Assembly (NCBI RefSeq): GCF_010389155.1
Contig: NC_057768.1
Coordinates: 20,023,664-20,087,663, forward strand
Direction of reading: 5' to 3'
DNA from: Erigeron canadensis
Taxonomy: Eukaryota; Streptophyta; Magnoliopsida; Asterales; Asteraceae
Length of the DNA stretch: 64,000 nt
Part shown: in pieces, positions 1 to 10,775 of the stretch
Layout of the letters: the number at the start of each line of letters is the position of its first letter
Position numbering within the stretch: the stretch's first letter is position 1
Translations under genes and position numbers: made by a program
Notes under the pieces: generated by a model
Told to the model about the DNA's origin: nothing
What the model saw: the letters and a program-made list of their open reading frames with translations, nothing else
Database searches by the model: none

Positions 1-540
1 ACACATGGGTAAGTTACTTATAAAGTTCAAAAAAGATGAGGACACATTGTAAAACCCTAAAGCTTAATTTCTAATCCGAGGGGGAAGCTACTTTCTAAAA
101 ACCCTGGAAAATCTAAACCTTAAATGTTAAACCCTAAAAACCTAAAACGGATGAGGGTTCCCGCTCTAGGGTTTAGGGTTTGAAGCCCGAGGGTTAGCCG
201 GCTAACCCTCGGGCTTCAAACCCTAAACCCTAGAGCGGGTACACGGTAAGCTTTAGGGTTTAGGGTTTAAAGTTGTAAGGTTAGCTTTGAAGTTGTAAGG
301 TTAGCCTAGGCTAACCCTACAACTTCAAACCCTAAACCCTAAAGCTTAATTGCTAATCCGAATGGGACGCTACATTCTAAAAACCCTGAAAAATCTAAAC
401 CCTAAATGTTAAACCCTAAAAACCTAAAAAGGATGAGGGTTCACACTCTAAGGTTTAGGGTTTGAAGCCCGAGGGTTACGGCCAACCCTCGACCTTCAAA
501 CCTTAAACCCTAGAGCGAGATGTATTAGGGGTAAGTACAA
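1..540. repeat. Tandem palindromic repeat with telomere-like motifs
   Basis: Two long units start at about 59 and 341 (period 282 bp) with matching text, and each runs into an inverted repeat built from CCCTAAA/TTTAGGG motifs. The first palindrome (160-239) is perfect, with 40-bp arms and no loop. The second (about 249-346) carries a small internal duplication, and the third (about 443-518) is imperfect. The array reaches the left edge, so its full size is unknown. It is not a true telomere, because the heptamer occurs only two or three times in a row. Confidence 0.8.
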
Positions 541-545
541 CTTGC

Positions 546-1496
546 CTATGGGTAAGTACAACTTACACATGTGTAAGATGAACGTGATGGGAAAAAAATG
601 AAATTTAAAAAGTCGTCAAAAGTATATCGAATCGCATCTCTAATAAAAGAGGATGAAATTCTAAGACTACCCATGCTTTTCTTTTCGTCTAACGATTTAT
701 GGTTTGTGAGATAAAAGTTTTTTAGTGAATTAGATAGAATTATATTAAAAGTAAGAGAGAAAAAAATGAGCTGGCGAAAATACCCTTCTAGTGTTGAGAG
801 GAGTTTTTTTATTTTTAATCTTGTCCATCTATTTTGTTTGATCCAATGGTGTAAAGGAGTTCTTGAGTTTTTTTTTTTCCTGTTAAATATTGACATTAAA
901 GTTGAAATTAATATAGGGTTTTTAATCTCTAAAATATTGAGTTTTAGTTCAAGATGTGCAGTTTTTGAATTTATTTTTTCTGTTAAATATTGACATTAAA
1001 GTTGAAATCAATATAAAGTTTTATATTTCTAAAATATAGAGTTTTAGTTATTAACTCAGTAAAGTTTATTGTATAATTTTTCAATAAAGATTTAGACAAC
1101 TTCATAAAGCCAGCAATGATTTATTAATATATTTTTTGTACTTGATGAGAATTAATTAAAATATCTTTGTCATATATATAATTTATCTAATTTATTTATT
1201 TATTACATAAGATTAAATATTGTAAAAAAAGTATGAGGATGACACATAAGATGAAATCCTACGTGACAATGCTTTAACATAGGTTTAAGATTGAGGAGGG
1301 CTTTAGAAGGCTAAAATTTCTACTCTTTTAATATATATATATATGTCAAAATGATGCCTTCCAAAAAAAATAGTGTTCAAATTATGTATGTTATCAAACA
1401 AATGTTAACATCAAACTATTAATCCTTTTAATTTGCACAACCATGTAAATAGAAAGTAAGATATTTGGGCGAATTAAATTTTATCGTTAAATGTTA
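546..1496. other. AT-rich intergenic DNA with a 100-bp tandem duplication
   Basis: No credible gene is visible. A segment at 880-979 is repeated at 980-1055 with a few substitutions (both contain TGTTAAATATTGACATTAAA). About 1230-1345 resembles text also found near 41640-41760, 45540-45620 and 46550-46657, where a hairpin of the type ACATAGGAT..ATCCTATGT recurs; this is probably a decayed Helitron end. Short open frames here have no recognisable content. Confidence 0.5.
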
Positions 1497-1751
1497 CTTC
1501 CTTCGTCACAATTTAAATGTCATAGTTTGACATTTTCGGTCTTTTTTGTTTAACTTTAACCGCCTAGATATCTTTTTGGGATACGTAATAGTTGATGTAG
1601 TATATATGAATCGATTAAGCTTTAGATATATTTTATAATGATATAACTTTCACCAGGCATTATAAAACAAAATCAATAATATTAATGGTTAAAGTTACAA
1701 AAGATTGACTTGAACAGACAAACTTGGACATTTAAATTGAGACGGAGAGAG
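1497..1751. mobile_element. Stowaway-like MITE (Tc1/mariner type)
   Basis: The ends are inverted repeats of about 27 bp. The left reads CTTCCTTCGTCACAATTTAA and the right is its near complement, ending GACGGAGAGAG. The element lies between TA dinucleotides (1495-1496 and 1752-1753). The tip resembles the CTCCCTCCGT consensus of plant Stowaway elements. It is 255 bp, AT-rich and non-coding, as expected of a non-autonomous copy. Confidence 0.8.
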
Positions 1752-1753
1752 TA

Positions 1754-4700
1754 CCACCTAAGTTTTACCACGACTAGAGGACCAATTCAAGACACGATTT
1801 CGATTTCAACTTCACATATATATGTCCCAAAAAATATGAAGATAAATTACTGGTTGATTTAGTTAACCAAGTCGACATAACTAATATGTTTAGATGAGTT
1901 GGAATGTTGGATCATGGATGAACGTATAAAACGCACATGTCAACTTTTTTTTTTTTAATTCAACTATAGTTAATTGCCTTGTACATATATATATATATAT
2001 ATATATTTTTAACATATATATTTAGATTGTGTATTGGACTCGTAATTTGTTCGTACACAATCAACTGAGGCCTCCTTGACATATCTTGCAACGTAGCATG
2101 CTCATCACATCCACCCCGTTAACAATAATGTACTTCTTCATGAAAATATTTAGTTGGATTTAAAAATTATTCTCGCATATTAACTATTTTTGCATTCGTC
2201 TTAAACTATCCAATATCGCCTACCATTGTTCCGATTTCTATCTATCAAGTTAATTCAGAAATTCAAAAGGAAAAGTTACAAATAAAATTAAGGTTCTAGC
2301 TAGATCGAGATTGTTTGGGATATGATGAAGATGATCATAAAAGAATAAACATTGGTAATTAAGGGTGTACGTACGTAATGATGATACTCTAGTTATAATT
2401 AAGACGAATAAATCAAAGTATTTATTGACATGTCTTAACATTATTGACTCATTGAATATGACTAGCTTGAGTATATAGGTATTTATTGACATATGCACTC
2501 TTACTATTGAATTCACAAAAATTCTCAAATTTGATATATAGTATTTCAATTCGAAGTGTGTTGGACACCCGAACGTTTGTCCATAAGGTCTCAGGTTTGA
2601 TACTCTCGGGAGTGAGATTTACAGGCTTTAGGTTTCCTGGGCTTTCGTGAAGCATTTACCGGGTGGGGCGGGCAGGGGGGGGGACGGGTCTTAGGTCCAC
2701 GGTAACCAATCCGGATACTCGTGACTCGGCCCTTGCTGTTCTAATAAAAAATTTAAAAAAATATAGCTAGAGCTTCAAATGAATTTCATTAAATTTTTTG
2801 AACCAATTATTTGGATGAAAAAATTATGAAAATAACCCTATAAACTATTACTACATATTTTAGGAAAAAAACAGTTGAACCAAGTTAACTCTAAAGCAAC
2901 TTTGCACAAAAATGGATGATGCAGAAACATGGCAGTGAGCCCAAATCACATGACTACAAATCTTTGACTTTTACTTTAGCTTCAATGCTTAACATGGGAA
3001 TACTTTCTGCCTTGGATATGTATGATGTAATATGCTACCTTCATTGCTAGTGTTGTAGTCTATAAAACTGTAGTTTAAATCTTAAGAGTTGCTCAATAAA
3101 AAAGATTGAAAACCAAGTTCAGGTTGCTCAATTTTTGCTAGATGAAAAATAGCATATCCACCACAACATTATCTGTCAACTTAATTAGCACATTGTACGT
3201 ACGTAATGCGCAAATCATATACAACAAATCAAATACATAATACATTATATTATATTATTATATATGTATAGTTGATATACAGTAAACGTACTTAACTAGC
3301 GGTTAGAGAAACCCTAACGCAAAGATTAATTACAAAGATGATTGAATTGAAAGAAGCTTCTAATTGAAATCCGTTAGGGAGTCGAATAGTTTTTTGGACT
3401 AGAATTTTCTTTCTTACTTAATTGCATGTTATTCTCCATATTTATTGGGCCATGTGTAGGGGCTTTTGGTCCTATTGAATTGTGAGTACCGATGTTACCC
3501 TCGGAATGAACTAAGCTATATAGATAACTACTAAAGGATTACATGCAAATATCAAGTAGCAACCTAGAGTCAGTATCAATATGTAAATTCATAAAAACAA
3601 GTATTACAAACCATATACACTCAATAATTGTGAGGCCGTGTCCCTATGCTTGTTTTCATTTTTTTGTGATTTTTTATACATGTGAGGTTTGATGTTTTGA
3701 TGGTTATATTCAGTTGTCGAAAAAGAACATATCAAAAGGCTGTGGCAGGACCAACAAGGCATTAACCACTAAACTATCAACATATTCTTTGAAATCAGCA
3801 TTCCAATAACTACACCTTTCAAGTCTGTGCTTTAGTTGGTTCTTTTCCTTTACTGAGAGCCTACCTAGTATTTCGAACAACACCCTTGACAGCAAACATA
3901 ACTAGTTGAACACCTACCCACTCATCAACTAGAGTTGTTATACCTTTGGCCAAGAAAGACGTCTTCTTTTTTCTCTATAGTGCAACAATATTCATATCTA
4001 CTTTTTTACAATAAACTAATTAAGTAAGGTTTTTTCTGTAGTTGTCATTTACAGTTTAGAATCTGTAAAAAAGTACTTACATAACTACTTACATAACTAG
4101 TGTACAACTCATCAAACCACTTAATTAGAGAAAAACAACTACTAACCCATACTAATTGCTTCAACTTACATAACTAGTGTACAACTAGCATACTAACCCA
4201 TACTAATTGCTTCAACTTAATTAGTTTAGTTTTGTTTCATCGTCTATCTTTCGGTTTCCACCAAATCATGAACAACTTGATATGGCTTTGTAATGTTGTA
4301 TTTATATATATACCATTATCAAGGTCAAAAAATTATTTCATCTGATTACCACGAAAATTTGTCACCCATGGTAAATCAAGACAACAAAAGTTGATATCTA
4401 TTGTATCTATTAGTCGAATAATTCCAATACACAGGTTAAAATGCCATATGACCATTTGTATCAAACTTTTTGATAACATGAGATATTATCATAGTATTTG
4501 AAATTATATGTCTTACATATGCAAAACAACTGTTGAGACCAAGAAAATGCCATTTGAAATCATTACAGAATTACTTGAAACCACCTGGCTTTAAATCAAA
4601 AGAGTTATGTTACCGTGCGTTACCCGGGAGACATCACGTTGATTACAGGAAACATTGTAAGAAAAACACAAATGAAATCAATAAAACACAAATGAAATCA

Positions 4701-4962
4701 ATAATTTTGATTATAAGAAAAAGGGGGAAACAACAAATCTAATTCAATAAATTAGTTGCTGAACTAAAAAGAGGGCTTATTGTGAATAATCGTTCCTTAT
4801 GTTTCATATATCGAATTCAAGGGGTACTCTCATAACCGCTACTTTACCAATAACCAATAATAATAATAGAAAAAACAAATACCTTGGAATCATCCTTTGT
4901 CACTCAATTACCAGAGAAAGAGACAGGGGGATTGTTGATACAAAAAGACGAATTAGGTTTTC
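1754..4962. other. Gene-poor AT-rich intergenic DNA
   Basis: No gene is recognised. There are TA-dinucleotide runs (around 1985-2007 and 3240-3270), a G-rich patch near 2660-2690 and two nearly identical short segments around 4085-4215. A 61-codon minus-strand frame at 3710-3895 has a protein-like composition but no family I can name and no clear splice context. Confidence 0.5.
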
Positions 4963-4987
4963 GGGGGGGGGGGGGGGGGGGGGGGGG
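4963..4987 (+). repeat. Poly-G homopolymer, 25 nt
   Basis: Twenty-five consecutive G residues follow TTTTC and precede TGG. A run this long is unusual in plant nuclear DNA and can form G-quadruplexes. Its exact length may be affected by sequencing or assembly error. Confidence 0.9.
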
Positions 4988-5219
4988 TGGTTTAAGAAAA
5001 TATAGAGTGAAATGTGAAGCAGTTACGGGTTAAAATATATGGATGAGGGGTCGTATGTGAGAAGATTGAAGGCTCTGCTAACCCTTCTCAAATAACTAAT
5101 CCGTAGAGTTCAGAAAATCTTGACACTTCAGCTTTTTAGGCAAATAGACTATTTTAAAAAGTGCCACAAAGGCAATAACTACCCCACTTTTTAAAGAGAC
5201 ATTTATATTATATGTAATA

Positions 5220-5259
<40 letters not shown>

Positions 5260-6034
5260 CATTATAATTTGTCAAAGTGTCATTGTTCAATGAAGAGTCA
5301 CTTTTGAAATGCATTTCCAAAAAAAAAGATAAAGCATCAAGATGAGTAACAACTATCTCTTTAGCAAAGTGGTTTGATGGGTATGATTTAATTTCTTTTC
5401 AATCACTTGTACCAACATTTTGTAAGTTGTTTTTCTCTAACAAGTCTTGACAAAGCATTACCCCCCTCCCGACTTTGTTTTCCTCTATTCACCACAACGA
5501 TAAAGAAAGTCAATGGAGTTTAATTTTCCATATCTTTTGGGGTAATAATTCAATTTTACTATTAATATTTATTGATATATGTTGCAAGTACATGTATCAC
5601 TGTATCATTATTATTATTACACACGTGGTTGTTAAGTTAACAATGCTAAAGTATATGAATGATTTTATATGTAATTGCTATTTCTGAAATAATACATTCC
5701 TTAATATTGATATTCATTTATTTAGCTACATAATCCATATTTAAGGGTAGATGATTTTTGTTAAACAGTTTTATGTACTTATTTAAACAAATTTGTCTAC
5801 CTTTGTTCCCATTATTCTGTCATGGCTATAGCATAAAAGTGAGCAATTAATTAGGGAACATTACATATCATCTCCAATATATATATAGAGACATCATACT
5901 CAATTTACCATTTATGAAGTGGGGTAAAAATGTACGCTCGCTAGAATACAAAAAATTACTCATAGCAACTATGAGTATTAAGTGGAAAAAAAAAAGTGAG
6001 AAATAGATGAAGAATGAAAGGGTAAGTAAATTAC
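4988..6034. other. Intergenic DNA with TA microsatellite
   Basis: A (TA)n run of about 36 bp lies at about 5220-5256. The rest is AT-rich with no recognisable gene. The GCP2 exon that follows has no downstream exon here: the minus-strand text below 6034 does not continue the protein. Confidence 0.5.
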
Positions 6035-6328
6035 CTTGTAGTTAACAGAAAATGTTTCAACACCAGTAATACTCAAGGGCTCTTCTAACAGATCAGTCTC
6101 TGGCACAGCTTCACTAGTCTGTAGATCTTTGAGAGTGCTTAACCTCTTCAACAAAGAACATGTGTCCTGAAGACCAAATTTCACGTCTTGTAACAAAATT
6201 TTGCTTATTTTTAGGCAAATATCTAATCCAATATTATTATAAATGTGACCGAACACTGAACATGTAACGTCCTCATGCAAAGGATATGCTGCAGCTACTG
6301 TCGAACGCAGTGCAAGGTCCAAAAGGAA
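6035..6328 (-). pseudogene. Isolated exon of gamma-tubulin complex component 2 (GCP2/SPC97 family)
   Basis: GCP2 is a core subunit of the gamma-tubulin complex that nucleates microtubules. The 98-codon open segment is bounded on the minus strand by a CAG acceptor (6329-6331) and a GTAATT donor just below 6035. It contains family-like text such as LLDLALRSTVAAAYP, CSLLKRLSTLKDL and SITGVETFSVNYK. About 30 residues rich in I, L and K sit between HEDVTCSV and CSLLKRL, where as I recall the family has only a few residues. No neighbouring GCP2 exon is visible on either side, and a Helitron terminus lies about 17 bp upstream. This is a gene fragment or remnant, not a complete gene. Family assignment is from memory. 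Confidence 0.7.
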
Positions 6329-6346
6329 CTGAAAATATATATCAAA

Positions 6347-6385
6347 CTAGCTAATATACCCGTGCTTCGTTGTGGATCTTGACAT
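6347..6385 (-). mobile_element. Helitron-like 3' terminus (minus orientation)
   Basis: On the minus strand a GC-rich imperfect hairpin is followed by GGGTATATTAGCTAG and then T. This matches the Helitron 3' rule of hairpin, about 10 nt, CTAG, then insertion before T. The element body would extend to higher coordinates, over the Spo11-like fragments. Its 5' TC end was not located. Confidence 0.5.
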
Positions 6386-7132
6386 GTTAACAAAGAACGA
6401 ACAGCATTGAGCTTCATCAGGCTTCCCATAACCTGTGTAATGAAGCTTTATCAGCATACAAATAAGAATATCTCACATGCATTCTCTTAAAACTAACCTG
6501 GCCTCACACTTTTAAGCTTAACAATTCTCTAACGAAGAACAACATAAAAAACAAATTTTGAGCATAAATTGGCCTCAGTGTCACAGACCAGCAAGTATCA
6601 TTAGCTACCAACACAATCATGAAACCAAAGCAGTCGCATGGCCCCTTTGTCACCCATCACGAATCCAGCAGATGTAGCCATGCCACCAGTCCCCTTTGTC
6701 ACCCATCTTCATTTTGTTCATTTTGTCTACATGACTCTTTTAAAATTGAAGACAGCGTTACATGAATTGAGAGTTTAAAAGAGTACATGATTGACGTTAG
6801 AATTAACGTAATCACCGGTAGAAGAAATATGAATCTATATAAAAGTTGGAAGATCAAAAGGGTGAAACATTTCCTTCAGACAGGACCCTGCTCAGCTGGA
6901 TTACCAAAAAGTTCAATGAATTTTGGCACTAAACTAACATAATGCTAGAGCCAGTTATTTTCCAAATACTTCCCAATGAAAATCCAAAATATAGATTTAC
7001 ATAAGCAGTGTAGCGTGTGCGTCAGAGCAAACACTGTTGAGACCAAGAAGTAGTATACCACAACTATCTTCCTAAAACTGAAAATACTAAGTCAAACGTA
7101 TCACATCTCTAGTTTTAATTTCTAAAACTTAC
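6386..7132. other. Non-coding stretch between Helitron end and candidate exon
   Basis: No gene is recognised. A short repeat, CCCCTTTGTCACCCATC, occurs twice near 6640-6705. The phrase CTGTTGAGACCAAGAA near 7033 also occurs near 4530, suggesting a shared dispersed repeat. Confidence 0.4.
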
Positions 7133-7304
7133 ATCATCTTCTGTGGCTGTCATCGAAACAGAACAAACAAAAACACTGGTAAAAATTCTTCCGTCAGACT
7201 GCTGTTTTTCAAAGTTGCCTCCGGCAACATGACTTTTATCGAAACTATTTTCTCTATCAAAGTTCCTTTTGTCAAAATCTCCAGCCCCAGAACAATTTAC
7301 AGAG
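7133..7304 (-). CDS. Possible orphan exon of unknown gene
   Basis: An open minus-strand frame of about 57 codons ends exactly at a strong donor (GATGAT then GTAAGTT) at 7132-7133. It encodes hydrophilic, D/N/K-rich text including GDFDKRNFDRENSFDK and ends VSMTATEDD. The family was not recognised. The donor and protein-like composition are the only support. It could be a piece of a captured gene inside a Helitron. Confidence 0.25.
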
Positions 7305-7556
7305 AATAATCACTTATCAAAACTAAAGGCACAAACAATAGATTAAAACACTTAAGAAACATAAAAAATAGAAAAGGTTCCACCTTCAATTCACATTACA
7401 AAGCCACTTTTATACTATAAGTCTATAACATCTTAAATTTCTCTTATAACCATTCATTTTCACAGTTTTGAGTCTCAATATACAAAATCAAAAACTATGA
7501 AGATAATAAGTCAAGGATGAAAAGCAAACCTTGAGGAATCTAATTTCCAACTTTGA

Positions 7557-8036
7557 GATTCTAACGATCCCGATTTAGAAGAGGACTTTCCTAGAAAAGT
7601 AAAATGTGTGCTTATTACTGGTTGTGGTGTGCCCAGTCTTTCAACACGGTTTTTCTTACAACATCTTTCAAAACAGCTAAAAGATTTACCAGGGTTGGCT
7701 CTTATGGATTGTGATCCGAATGGCATACATATCCTCATGACGTATAAGTGTGGCTCCGATTCTTGTGCTTTTGATAGCAAGAATCTAGCTACCCCGAGAA
7801 TCAAATGGTTGGGCCTTCGACCAAGTGAGCTGGATAATTATGATGAGCATATCTCCGAGCTTAGTAAACATGATAACAAGGCTCTTAAACGTTTGTCTGG
7901 ATGGGATTATTTCTCAGATGAAGATGGGTGGATGGAGGAATTGCAAATGATGGATGACTGCAAGAAATCATGCGACCTTGGAGTACTGAGTACATTAGAG
8001 ATATTGCGAAGGATACGTGAACAAGAATGGATATGA
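7557..8036 (+). pseudogene. C-terminal (Toprim) half of a Spo11/Topo VI-A-like gene
   Basis: Spo11 proteins make the double-strand breaks that start meiotic recombination; topoisomerase VI subunit A shares the fold. This open segment of about 159 codons starts after an in-frame stop (7554-7556) and ends at a TGA (8034-8036). It carries the Toprim-side text VLITGCGVPSLSTRFFLQHL, then LALMDCDPNGIHILMTYKCGS with the DxD metal-binding pair, then TPRIKWLGLRPSEL. The usual P-D-V-(A/S)-T-R motif is changed to PSLSTR, and the C-terminus is short and divergent. AATAAA-like sequence follows at about 8205. The N-terminal half lies 400 bp away on the opposite strand, so the gene is broken. The segment with the Toprim glutamate was not found. 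Confidence 0.7.
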
Positions 8037-8459
8037 GTAGATGGTCAAATAGGAACAGCATGAATTGTTTCTCTTTTGTAATTGAATTGGGCGCTCTAGG
8101 ACATCCTGTCTTTATTGTTGTTACTTTATTTGTTTTCGACTTCCCTTTGCTTATTCTAGATTTTATGCTATGAACTTTAATATATGTGGTATATCTAGGA
8201 GTTAAATAAATTTGATTTATTAAGTGTTGTAGAGTTACTTGAGTTGTGTATATATACTAGTACACTTGATTGATAAGAGGCACTTCCAAGTCATGGTGTC
8301 TGCACCTAGATGTTGGGACGTAAACTCCCTTTGCTCCCTGAACTACCAATTGCGTGTGTATGCCTATCTATGTCCTCATGGAACTTGTTCAATTTCTAAA
8401 GTTAATTGCAGGAACAGGCGAAAAAGATATTTCCTATGTGCAAGATCCCAGTTCAAACC

Positions 8460-8960
8460 CTGAAATTTTGGCAAATATGCCGATAGTGGTACTCCAGAAA
8501 ATTTACGTTGTTCAAAATTAACTAGCTGACCATTTTCCCTGATAATTAAAGATCCTGCCGCAAAGCCATCTGGAGTAGCTTTTACTCCTAGAGATCGCCT
8601 CGTTGTACCAATCATACAACAAAGGTCGTCAATTAAACGATCAGAAATTGATTGATTACCAAAAATAACTCTCTTTTTGTAAAAGATACCTCTTTTTGTA
8701 ATAAGTCTTTTCTTTTTCAAATTGAGTAGAATCCCTACCAAAGCTGATAGCCGTTGTTGTCCGGGTGCAAGAAGCTTCCTATGTCTGACCTCATTAAGCG
8801 GCTTCATACACTGCCTACCCCTTCTGTACGTGACGCACTCATGGTCTCTAACGGGAACAAACCATTGCTTTTTCGTGTTTGTAAGCTCTGTCTGGAGGTT
8901 TTTCAATCGCCGGCTTACAACAGACCGACGGAGATCCTTTACATGAAAATAACTTTTCAT
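8460..8960 (-). pseudogene. N-terminal (winged-helix) half of a Spo11/Topo VI-A-like gene
   Basis: The frame opens with ATG at 8958-8960, just inside a spot of CCCTAA-rich upstream DNA, and stays open for about 165 codons of family-like sequence; the open frame itself runs on to 8376. Residues 86-100 (LITKRGIFYKKRVIF) match the catalytic region, with the tyrosine kept at residue 94 (codon at 8679-8681) and the usual KRD changed to KRG. IDDLCCMIGTTRRSLGV and GFAAGSLI follow as in the family. Family similarity fades after SAYLPKF near 8465. It points toward the plus-strand C-terminal half (7557-8036), so the two cannot be transcribed as one mRNA. Which plant Spo11 paralogue it derives from is unclear. 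Confidence 0.65.
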
Positions 8961-9148
8961 AGTGAAAAGTTTTTAGAAGATGAATAAAACCCTAATTTGG
9001 GTCTGAAAGAATTTGGTTCATCGACATCATACAAAGACGGGAATTAGGGTAGGTTTATTATTTAGAGTTAGGGTTAAATGCAAATTTAGTCCATGCGGTT
9101 ATTCAAAAATGAGTGCTTCATCCCCTATTAGTTTTTGATTTTTTTCAT

Positions 9149-10005
9149 TAGGGATGAGCAAAAAGTACCAAATCCTGGTCCCGTCTCGATACCGGTACCG
9201 GAAAGTGTTACCGAGTCCCACGTGGAACCGGGACCGGTACCCACTTTTATAGGTTTGCGGGATCGGTACCAAATGGGATTGGTACCGGGAAAATCCCGAA
9301 ATCCCGAGAAAGTCCCGATTAGTCCCATATAAACTTCAAACTCATGTTATTCTCTGAAATTGCTTCTTTGGACATGGATGATTGTGTTTTATTAACTTCA
9401 AGTCTTCAACTAATCTTGTGTTTGCAGCCATTTAGTAAATCAGTGTATACAACTAGTTACTCTTATTATGCATAAATGATGGATATTATCTAGTAGAACG
9501 TATGCTTCAAGCATAATGCTTGGAAACTGAGTACATTATAATACGGAGTAGTTACATCTTTACAATAAGTCAAATACTAGCATATGAAAAAGTCAACACT
9601 ACACTAAAACCATATATAGATTCTTCGTGGTCGTTTCGTTTCTGATTATAATTTATATCTTAGTTTACATTAATGTCATGCATATAATCTGGACATTTAC
9701 TTAGATGTTTGGAGGCATGATGTCACTCTTATTATTAGAATCTGGAATGCATTAACATTAATAAGTGATTGGGATATATTACCAGCACTTGGAACTAATA
9801 TATTAGTGAAATGCATTTGTGTCTATGTTTAAATGGGACTAGTCGGGATTTACTACCGATATCCCGGTCCCGTCTCAGTACGGTACCGGGACCGGTACCG
9901 ACTCAAATGGGATCAGGACCGGTACCAGATTTTGGCCATTTTCGGGATCGGTACCATCAGTACTGGGACCGGTACGGGACGGTACCAGTCTCACGCTCAT
10001 CCCTA
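9149..10005. mobile_element. Non-autonomous hAT element with 8-bp target duplication
   Basis: Terminal inverted repeats TAGGGATGAGC (9149-9159) and GCTCATCCCTA (9995-10005) are perfect. They are flanked by identical 8-bp duplications TTTTTCAT (9141-9148 and 10006-10013), which is diagnostic of hAT-type insertion. Each arm is packed with GGTACC/GGGACC motifs. That explains why both strands show short open frames (about 9128-9332 and 9811-10036) that are not genes. The middle is AT-rich and non-coding. Length is 857 bp. Confidence 0.92.
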
Positions 10006-10301
10006 TTTTTCATCCTTGTGGTCGAACTTCTGGTAAATCCACTCATTTCTGCTCTTAACATAAGGGGTATTTTAGTCATTTCAACATGTTTCTTCTTCCC
10101 CACTTGTTCTTCAAACCCAGATATGAATAAACATTTATATCTATATGTTGGATAAACATGTATATCTCTGAAGATATACAAGAAGCTAATGACTTTAGGA
10201 GGATGTATGACAATTTTCGTGCATAAATTTTGGTACATATGTTTACTGCTAATTTTCTTGATGTGATATTGGTTATTTTTTCTGTATAAACATGTGTATA
10301 G

Positions 10302-10434
10302 GCTGATACTTAAGGAAGGAGCTAATGAAGCTTCACATACAAGTTTGTCAACACAAACCATTTACCTGAATCGGTTGGAGTTTATCCTAAACATTGATAA
10401 GAAACAATTGGATGAAATCAGAGAATTTGAAGAG
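10302..10434 (+). CDS. Possible orphan exon of unknown gene
   Basis: A segment bounded by an acceptor-like TATAG and a donor GAG/GTAAAT is open for 44 codons and reads like real protein (for example TQTIYLNRLEFILNIDKKQL and DEIREFEE). The family was not identified. Its position between a hAT element and a foldback element, with no other exon nearby, suggests a gene remnant. Confidence 0.3.
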
Positions 10435-10574
10435 GTAAATTGTTATCATCATGTATTAACTTATAACCATATTCCATATTACTTATTACATGTTTGATGT
10501 TCATATGGGCCAACTTCACAGACTGGAGACTTTGTTGTGGTGGCCACAATAGCTATGCTTGAGCATACATGACA

Positions 10575-10775
10575 CCTGAACTATCCACTATATTACTGGT
10601 TTCATACCAAAAACTTTAAAGTTTACGGTAGTCATACCCCAACTTAACGGCCAAACTGACGTCCGTCAGGTCAGGTATCGTCTGTGTGGAGAATTGATAA
10701 GTTGGGGTATGATGAGAGTAATTTTAAAGTTATAGGTATGAAATCAGTAATATGGTGGACTGTCCGGGTACCATT
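10575..10775. mobile_element. Foldback MITE-like element
   Basis: The left arm (about 10581-10645) and right arm (about 10700-10765) are imperfect inverted repeats of some 65 bp. CATACCCCAACTT at the inner left pairs with AAGTTGGGGTATG at the inner right, and GTTTCATACC pairs with GGTATGAAATC at the outer part. A loop of about 50 bp contains GACGTCCGTCAGGTCAGG. No certain target duplication was found, so the superfamily is open. Confidence 0.6.

Noticed and set aside
1..540. Chromosome-end telomere
   Set aside because: The CCCTAAA motif is present only in short runs inside palindromes, not as a long tandem array.
4533..4742. 69-codon frame with a start resembling an F-box (MPFEIITELL in another phase)
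   Set aside because: The match is under ten residues and ends at a stop; too weak to call.
9128..9332. Overlapping open frames on both strands near the left arm of the hAT element
   Set aside because: They are produced by the repetitive palindromic arm of the transposon and read as P/G/V-rich nonsense.
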